A DNA stretch of 6,096 nt, taken from Planctomycetota bacterium (GTDB lineage Bacteria > Planctomycetota > Phycisphaerae > WQYP01 > JAJZKY01). The position numbers were made by a program, and so were the translations under genes. Position 1 is the stretch's first letter; each line of letters starts with the position of its first letter. Below the pieces are notes generated by a model, which worked only from the letters and a program-made list of their open reading frames with translations, was not told the DNA's origin and searched no databases. The stretch covers positions 1 through 6,096 of the forward strand of contig JAJZKY010000311.1 in NCBI GenBank assembly GCA_021803885.1, given 5' to 3'. Below, piece after piece: positions 5,999-6,096 of the stretch.

Positions 5999-6096
5999 CT
6001 AAAACTTCAAGCGGCCAAACATCCATACTGGCGGTAGCGCGGAAGAATATTCGTATCCGTTCACGGCGCGAGCACCGACATTTACCGCGGTTCGTC
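5999..6096 (-). CDS. Possible C-terminal end of an upstream gene, 31 codons in the window
   Basis: One minus-strand frame enters at the right edge and stays open for 31 codons to TAG at 6001-5999, ending in ...PPVWMFGRLKF. It stops 16 nt before the purQ ATG, which would suit an operon. The residue mix is protein-like, and the terminal Phe with alternating hydrophobic residues recalls the end of outer-membrane beta-barrels, but this is only a resemblance. A second frame, open to TGA at 5987-5985, is Arg-rich and less protein-like. No family is recognised. With so little sequence, this may instead be untranslated leader of purQ. Confidence 0.3.
   Translation of the reverse strand, partial: RTAVNVGARAVNGYEYSSALPPVWMFGRLKF

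Overview
The window looks like chromosomal DNA from a free-living bacterium, most likely a planctomycete-type organism. This rests on protein features only: a long-form PurQ, a large three-helix membrane protein with an exported Ig-like region and a Gln-rich coiled coil, and a double TFIIB-type zinc ribbon protein. Base composition is slightly GC-rich and even. I see no insertion sequence, integrase, tRNA, rRNA, CRISPR array or phage gene.

Layout: (1) Bases 1-2524, minus strand, hold one uninterrupted reading frame that leaves the window at base 1. It gives at least 841 residues with three N-terminal membrane segments, a beta-rich exported part and a long Gln-rich coiled coil. (2) Bases 2525-2724 form a divergent intergenic region. 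It carries a good sigma70-like promoter facing right, a weaker extended -10 candidate facing left, a small inverted repeat over the rightward promoter, and a hairpin in the left gene's leader. (3) Bases 2725-3285, plus strand, encode a 186-residue protein with two zinc ribbons. (4) Bases 3254-5098, minus strand, encode RecJ, the single-strand-specific 5'-3' exonuclease. Its last codons overlap the end of the zinc ribbon gene tail to tail by 32 bp. (5) Bases 5140-5982, minus strand, encode PurQ, the glutaminase subunit of FGAM synthase, immediately upstream of recJ and probably on the same transcript. (6) Bases 5999-6096, minus strand, may hold the last 31 codons of another gene leading into purQ.

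How they work together: purQ and recJ are closely spaced and probably co-transcribed. One serves purine synthesis and the other DNA repair and recombination, so the shared link is at most nucleotide and DNA metabolism. The zinc ribbon gene and the large membrane protein gene are transcribed away from each other from a shared 200-bp region. No obviously new multi-gene system is visible. The points most worth a second look are the large partial membrane protein, the zinc ribbon gene with its overlap with recJ, and the alternative starts of purQ and recJ.
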